Positions 60,932-64,000 of a DNA stretch of 64,000 bases are shown piece after piece (the stretch's first letter is position 1; each line of letters starts with the position of its first letter). Under the pieces are notes generated by a model. The model searched no databases and was not told the DNA's origin. It saw only the letters and a program-made list of their open reading frames with translations. This stretch comes from Rs1 sp034111875 (GTDB lineage Bacteria; Pseudomonadota; Gammaproteobacteria; Pseudomonadales; Balneatricaceae). The stretch lies in the NCBI GenBank assembly GCA_034111875.1, contig JAWUWK010000028.1:1-64000 (forward strand), read 5' to 3'. The position numbers and the translations under genes were made by a program.

Positions 60932-63307
60932 ATGCCGCCTCGATATAAAGCTAAAGCAAAGAGCACACGAAAAAAAACGCCTATAAAAGCTCGTAAACGA
61001 CTGAATATTTGGCGTTGGATTATTTATTTTTGTTTAAAATTAAGTTTAATTGTAGTTATATTTGCCAGTATTGCTCTGTTTTATTTCGATGCGCAAATTC
61101 GTGAAAAATTTGAGGGAAAACGCTGGTCAATACCAGCAAAAGTATACGCTAGGCCACTAAACCTATATGTCGGTCTAGAACTCAGTATTGCTGAACTTAA
61201 GATTGAACTCAAAGGCCTAGGCTATCGTTTTGTCAAGAAAGCGAGTAACCCCGGACAAGTTGAGATCGCTGCGACTAGAGTCAAAGTTTATACGCGAGGC
61301 TTTGAATTTGTAGACGGCAGTGAAGTATCACAACAGCTCACTATTAGCTTTGCCAATGGGGCAATTAGTAAAATTATTTCAGCTGACAATAGCCCAATAT
61401 CTATTTCTCGGCTGGAACCTATCTTAATTGGGGGTATCTACCCTAAAAACAATGAAGATAGAGACCTTATTAGACTTTCACAAGCCCCTGAAGGTTTGGT
61501 CTCGGCCCTGATTGCGATAGAAGATAGAAGTTACTACGATCATTTTGGGATATCTCCGAAAGGCATCGCAAGAGCGATGTGGGTGAATCTCAAAGTCGGG
61601 CGCTTTGTTCAAGGTGGTAGTACATTAACCCAACAGTTGATTAAAAATTTCTACCTGACGTCTGAGAGAACATTGATTCGTAAATTGATCGAAATGCCCA
61701 TGGCAATCGTTTTAGATTTTCGTTACAGCAAAGATGAAATCCTTGAAGCCTATTTGAATGAAGTCTATTTAGGCCAAGAAGGTGCTAGGGCCATCCATGG
61801 ATTCGGCTTAGCCTCTCAGTACTTTTTTTCAAGACCTATCAGTGAATTAAAGCTACATCAAGTTGCCCTGCTGGCCGCAATGGTAAAAGGCCCGTCTTTT
61901 TACGATCCCAGACGCAGGCCTGAAAGAGCAAAAAAACGGCGTAATTTAGTTCTCAAAGTGATGGCGGAAAGTGGCAATATTAGCCAGAAACAATATAAAT
62001 ATTATGCTGGATTAAGTCTGAGTGTGGTTAAACAAAAAAGTTTGCACAAGGGAGCTTACCCTGCCTACTTAGATTTAGTTAGGCGCAAGCTCAACCAGAG
62101 CTACAATGAACAAGATCTTAGTTCAGAAGGTCTGAGAATATTCACTAGTTTGGATCCCATTTCACAAGCTAAAGCTGAAAAAGCACTCGCTGGCAGCCTT
62201 TTTGCTCTGCAAAAAAAATACCCTAAAAAGACCCTTAATCTAGAAGCTAGCATGGTAATTACCAACCCCCAAACAGGCGAAGTATTAACTGTTATAGGCG
62301 GTAAAAAAACTAAATATAAAGGCTTTAACCGTGCAATTGATGCCGTAAGGGCAGTGGGTTCCCTCATTAAACCCGCGGTTTATCTTACCGGTTTGCAACG
62401 TGGCTATACCTTGGCGAGTATCCTTGATGATGGGGCGTTGTCAGTGCCAATCAAAGGTGGGAAGCCCTGGCAGCCAAGGAATTTTGATAGGAAAAGTCAC
62501 GGTAATGTACCTTATTATCTGGCGCTGGCGAAGTCATACAATCAATCAACAGCTAGGCTCGGTCTAGAGATTGGACTGGACAAAGTGATTAACACTATCC
62601 ATAAATTGGGAGTAGAGCGAGAAATTAAAGAGTACCCATCACTGTTGCTCGGAGCCCAAGGCATGACACCCATTGAAGTGGCTGGAATGTATCAAACGAT
62701 TGCCGCCAATGGCTTTTTGATGCCTGTTAGGGCGATACGAACAGTCACCGACAAAGATGGCCGCGAGCTGTCAAGATACCCATTTAAAGTCAAGCAGGTC
62801 ATAGACTCTCAATCTGTCTACCAACTCCAATACGCCATGCAGCAAGTAGTGCAATTGGGCTCAGGACGTTATGCCAACTCGCAAATTCCATCTAAGATGG
62901 GCCTTGCGGGTAAAACAGGTACCAGTAATGACCAGCGCGATAGCTGGTTCGCTGGCTTTGCTGGCAATAAGTTAGCGGTTGTTTGGTTAGGTAAAGATGA
63001 CAACACTTCGCTGCCATTTACAGGCGCCTCCGGCGCCTTGCGTGTATGGACTGCCTATATGAAATCTGAATCTTTATTACCCTTTAAACCACCGATACCT
63101 GAGGGTATAGAGTTTGGCTATATAGACCCAAATACTGGCTTTAGTGTGGATGCTGACTGTTTGTACAGTAAAAGAATCCCTTTTAGGCGAGGAGATCTAC
63201 CGCCCTTTGCCTACGACTGTGGGTTAGGGAGTAATGTTGACAGTATTGAGAGTCGGTCAGAGGATAAAAAAACTAAGACTTGGCTTGAAACAATATTCAG
63301 TCAGTAG
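60932..63307 (+). CDS. mrcB: Penicillin-binding protein 1B (bifunctional class A PBP)
   Basis: Polymerises and crosslinks peptidoglycan. The 791-residue product has a short basic cytoplasmic tail, one membrane helix (about 28-52), a UB2H domain that binds LpoB-type activators (VYARPLNLYVGLELSIAELKIEL), the GT51 glycosyltransferase with catalytic E197 in IEDRSYYDHFG and QGGSTLTQQLIKNFYL, and the transpeptidase with S477 in GSLIK, SYN (535-537) and KTG in GLAGKTGTSND. It is headed by its own start after a 148-base divergent spacer. Confidence 0.95.
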   Translation: MPPRYKAKAKSTRKKTPIKARKRLNIWRWIIYFCLKLSLIVVIFASIALFYFDAQIREKFEGKRWSIPAKVYARPLNLYVGLELSIAELKIELKGLGYRFVKKASNPGQVEIAATRVKVYTRGFEFVDGSEVSQQLTISFANGAISKIISADNSPISISRLEPILIGGIYPKNNEDRDLIRLSQAPEGLVSALIAIEDRSYYDHFGISPKGIARAMWVNLKVGRFVQGGSTLTQQLIKNFYLTSERTLIRKLIEMPMAIVLDFRYSKDEILEAYLNEVYLGQEGARAIHGFGLASQYFFSRPISELKLHQVALLAAMVKGPSFYDPRRRPERAKKRRNLVLKVMAESGNISQKQYKYYAGLSLSVVKQKSLHKGAYPAYLDLVRRKLNQSYNEQDLSSEGLRIFTSLDPISQAKAEKALAGSLFALQKKYPKKTLNLEASMVITNPQTGEVLTVIGGKKTKYKGFNRAIDAVRAVGSLIKPAVYLTGLQRGYTLASILDDGALSVPIKGGKPWQPRNFDRKSHGNVPYYLALAKSYNQSTARLGLEIGLDKVINTIHKLGVEREIKEYPSLLLGAQGMTPIEVAGMYQTIAANGFLMPVRAIRTVTDKDGRELSRYPFKVKQVIDSQSVYQLQYAMQQVVQLGSGRYANSQIPSKMGLAGKTGTSNDQRDSWFAGFAGNKLAVVWLGKDDNTSLPFTGASGALRVWTAYMKSESLLPFKPPIPEGIEFGYIDPNTGFSVDADCLYSKRIPFRRGDLPPFAYDCGLGSNVDSIESRSEDKKTKTWLETIFSQ

Positions 63308-63427
63308 TGATTAAATTGTTTTAGTTTATAAAAGCAATTCAATTTGTTGGGCCGTGATGTTGTTCTTAGCGTTAACAGGTATGATTGGCGACATGTTATT
63401 TTATATAGATAAAGTGAAGGAAGTTTT

Positions 63428-64000
63428 ATGACGAATTTTTACCCAGTAGCTAAATTAGTCGCCATGGCTGTTGTTGTGTTATTGATAACAGGCTGCTCCG
63501 TGACAGGTGTGAATAAAGTGGCGATTGAAGATCGATCGATAAATGGTCAAGTAACTTCGCAGTCGGCGTCACGACAAGCCGCTGAAGTTGAAGTGACGGC
63601 TCTCAATTTAAAACCCAGCTTTAAAGCCAGTAACAATAGTGGCGAGGTAATAAACAGTGACGTTAGTCGTCAATCTAAGGCGCCTGAAGTTGCATCGAAA
63701 GTACAAAAACCAGCCACTGTTGCGCTACTTAATACCGCAAAATATCAAACCAATAGTGGCAGCTTAAGATCTGCTCAATCTAGTTTAGAGCGCGCGTTAA
63801 GAATCTCGCCTAACGATCCCGAGGTCTATTTATCATTGGCTGAAGTTCACAGGCGTTTAGGTGAATATATTCAAGCTGAACAAATGACTTTGAAAGGCAT
63901 CGCTGTGGCGGCGGGGCAAAGTAAAAAATTGCGTAGTTTGTGGAGTGCTTTAGCAAAAATTCGCTCTGAATCAGGTGATGCAGAAGGGGCTAATGAGGCT
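63428..64000 (+). CDS. TPR-repeat lipoprotein, cut off by the window end
   Basis: An open frame of 191 codons running off the right edge. It starts at an ATG with GTGAAGGAAG upstream and has a lipoprotein signal MTNFYPVAKLVAMAVVVLLITGC (acylated C23). After a hydrophilic linker rich in S, V and K, residues ~105-190 look like tetratricopeptide repeats (SLERALRISPNDPEVYLSLAEVHRRLGEYIQAEQM, then a second helix pair). A TPR lipoprotein next to PBP1b is a plausible partner for peptidoglycan synthesis, as seen near mrcB in pseudomonads, but that is inference. Confidence 0.8.
   Translation, partial: MTNFYPVAKLVAMAVVVLLITGCSVTGVNKVAIEDRSINGQVTSQSASRQAAEVEVTALNLKPSFKASNNSGEVINSDVSRQSKAPEVASKVQKPATVALLNTAKYQTNSGSLRSAQSSLERALRISPNDPEVYLSLAEVHRRLGEYIQAEQMTLKGIAVAAGQSKKLRSLWSALAKIRSESGDAEGANEA

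Noticed and set aside
1..64000. CRISPR arrays, insertion sequences, prophage, integrons, tRNA or rRNA genes
   Set aside because: No regularly spaced repeats, transposase or integrase motifs, or cloverleaf/TPsiC-like GGTTCGAATC patterns were seen in the intergenic regions. A covariance-model tRNA scan could not be run.

Overview
The window is core chromosome of a gammaproteobacterium and leans AT-rich. Almost every gene is a recognisable housekeeping gene. Several arrangements recall Pseudomonas and marine relatives: miaB-ybeZ-ybeY-corC-lnt flanked by a DUF1820 gene, a long FabY-type ketoacyl synthase, a PilU-type ATPase, DUF1244 beside glnD, and a large psi-like gene before rimI. I see no insertion sequence, prophage, integron, CRISPR array, rRNA or tRNA. 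The species cannot be named from this.

Layout. Positions 1-2060 hold the 3' part of dnaJ (with an in-frame stop as read), cysE and dapB. Positions 2.2-5.7 kb hold DUF3461, a Nudix CoA pyrophosphatase, a lone pilU-like gene and a SUKH-domain gene. Positions 5.7-11.2 kb (minus) carry miaB, ybeZ (PhoH-like), ybeY, corC and lnt. Positions 11.5-15.5 kb carry DUF1820, a lipoprotein and the whole EF-P modification set epmB/efp/epmA. Positions 15.7-20.1 kb carry a psi-like gene, rimI, prfC and a TatD hydrolase. Positions 20.1-23.6 kb carry a lipoprotein, fabY and an OmpA-family lipoprotein. Positions 23.7-26.6 kb are a flgT/flgOP island with a decayed extra copy of the flgT 3' end. Positions 26.6-30.6 kb (minus) carry DUF1244, glnD and map. 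Positions 30.9-49.6 kb are the long cluster rpsB-tsf-pyrH-frr-uppS-cdsA-rseP-bamA-lpxD-fabZ-lpxA-lpxB-rnhB-dnaE-accA-tilS. Positions 49.6-59.1 kb carry pyrG, eno, ftsB, truD, surE, pcm, a DUF368 transporter, nlpD and rpoS. The end carries a two-domain kinase/ATPase gene, mrcB (PBP1b) and the start of a TPR lipoprotein.

How the genes work together: the window supplies translation and its fidelity (S2, EF-Ts, RRF, RF3, EF-P, TilS, MiaB, TruD, YbeY), envelope assembly (lipid A steps LpxA/D/B, BamA, RseP, CdsA, Lnt, UppS, the DUF368 carrier-lipid translocase, PBP1b, NlpD), replication (DnaE, RNase HII, a probable psi clamp-loader subunit), fatty-acid synthesis (AccA, FabZ, FabY) and stress or nitrogen control (RpoS, GlnD).

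The most informative signals are absences and relics. The three MEP isoprenoid genes usually embedded in these clusters are all missing from their normal slots: dxr between cdsA and rseP, and ispD/ispF between ftsB and truD. Prenyl-diphosphate users (uppS, miaB) remain. This suggests another IPP source, or relocation of the genes. skp is likewise missing between bamA and lpxD. I found no convincing wholly new multi-gene system.
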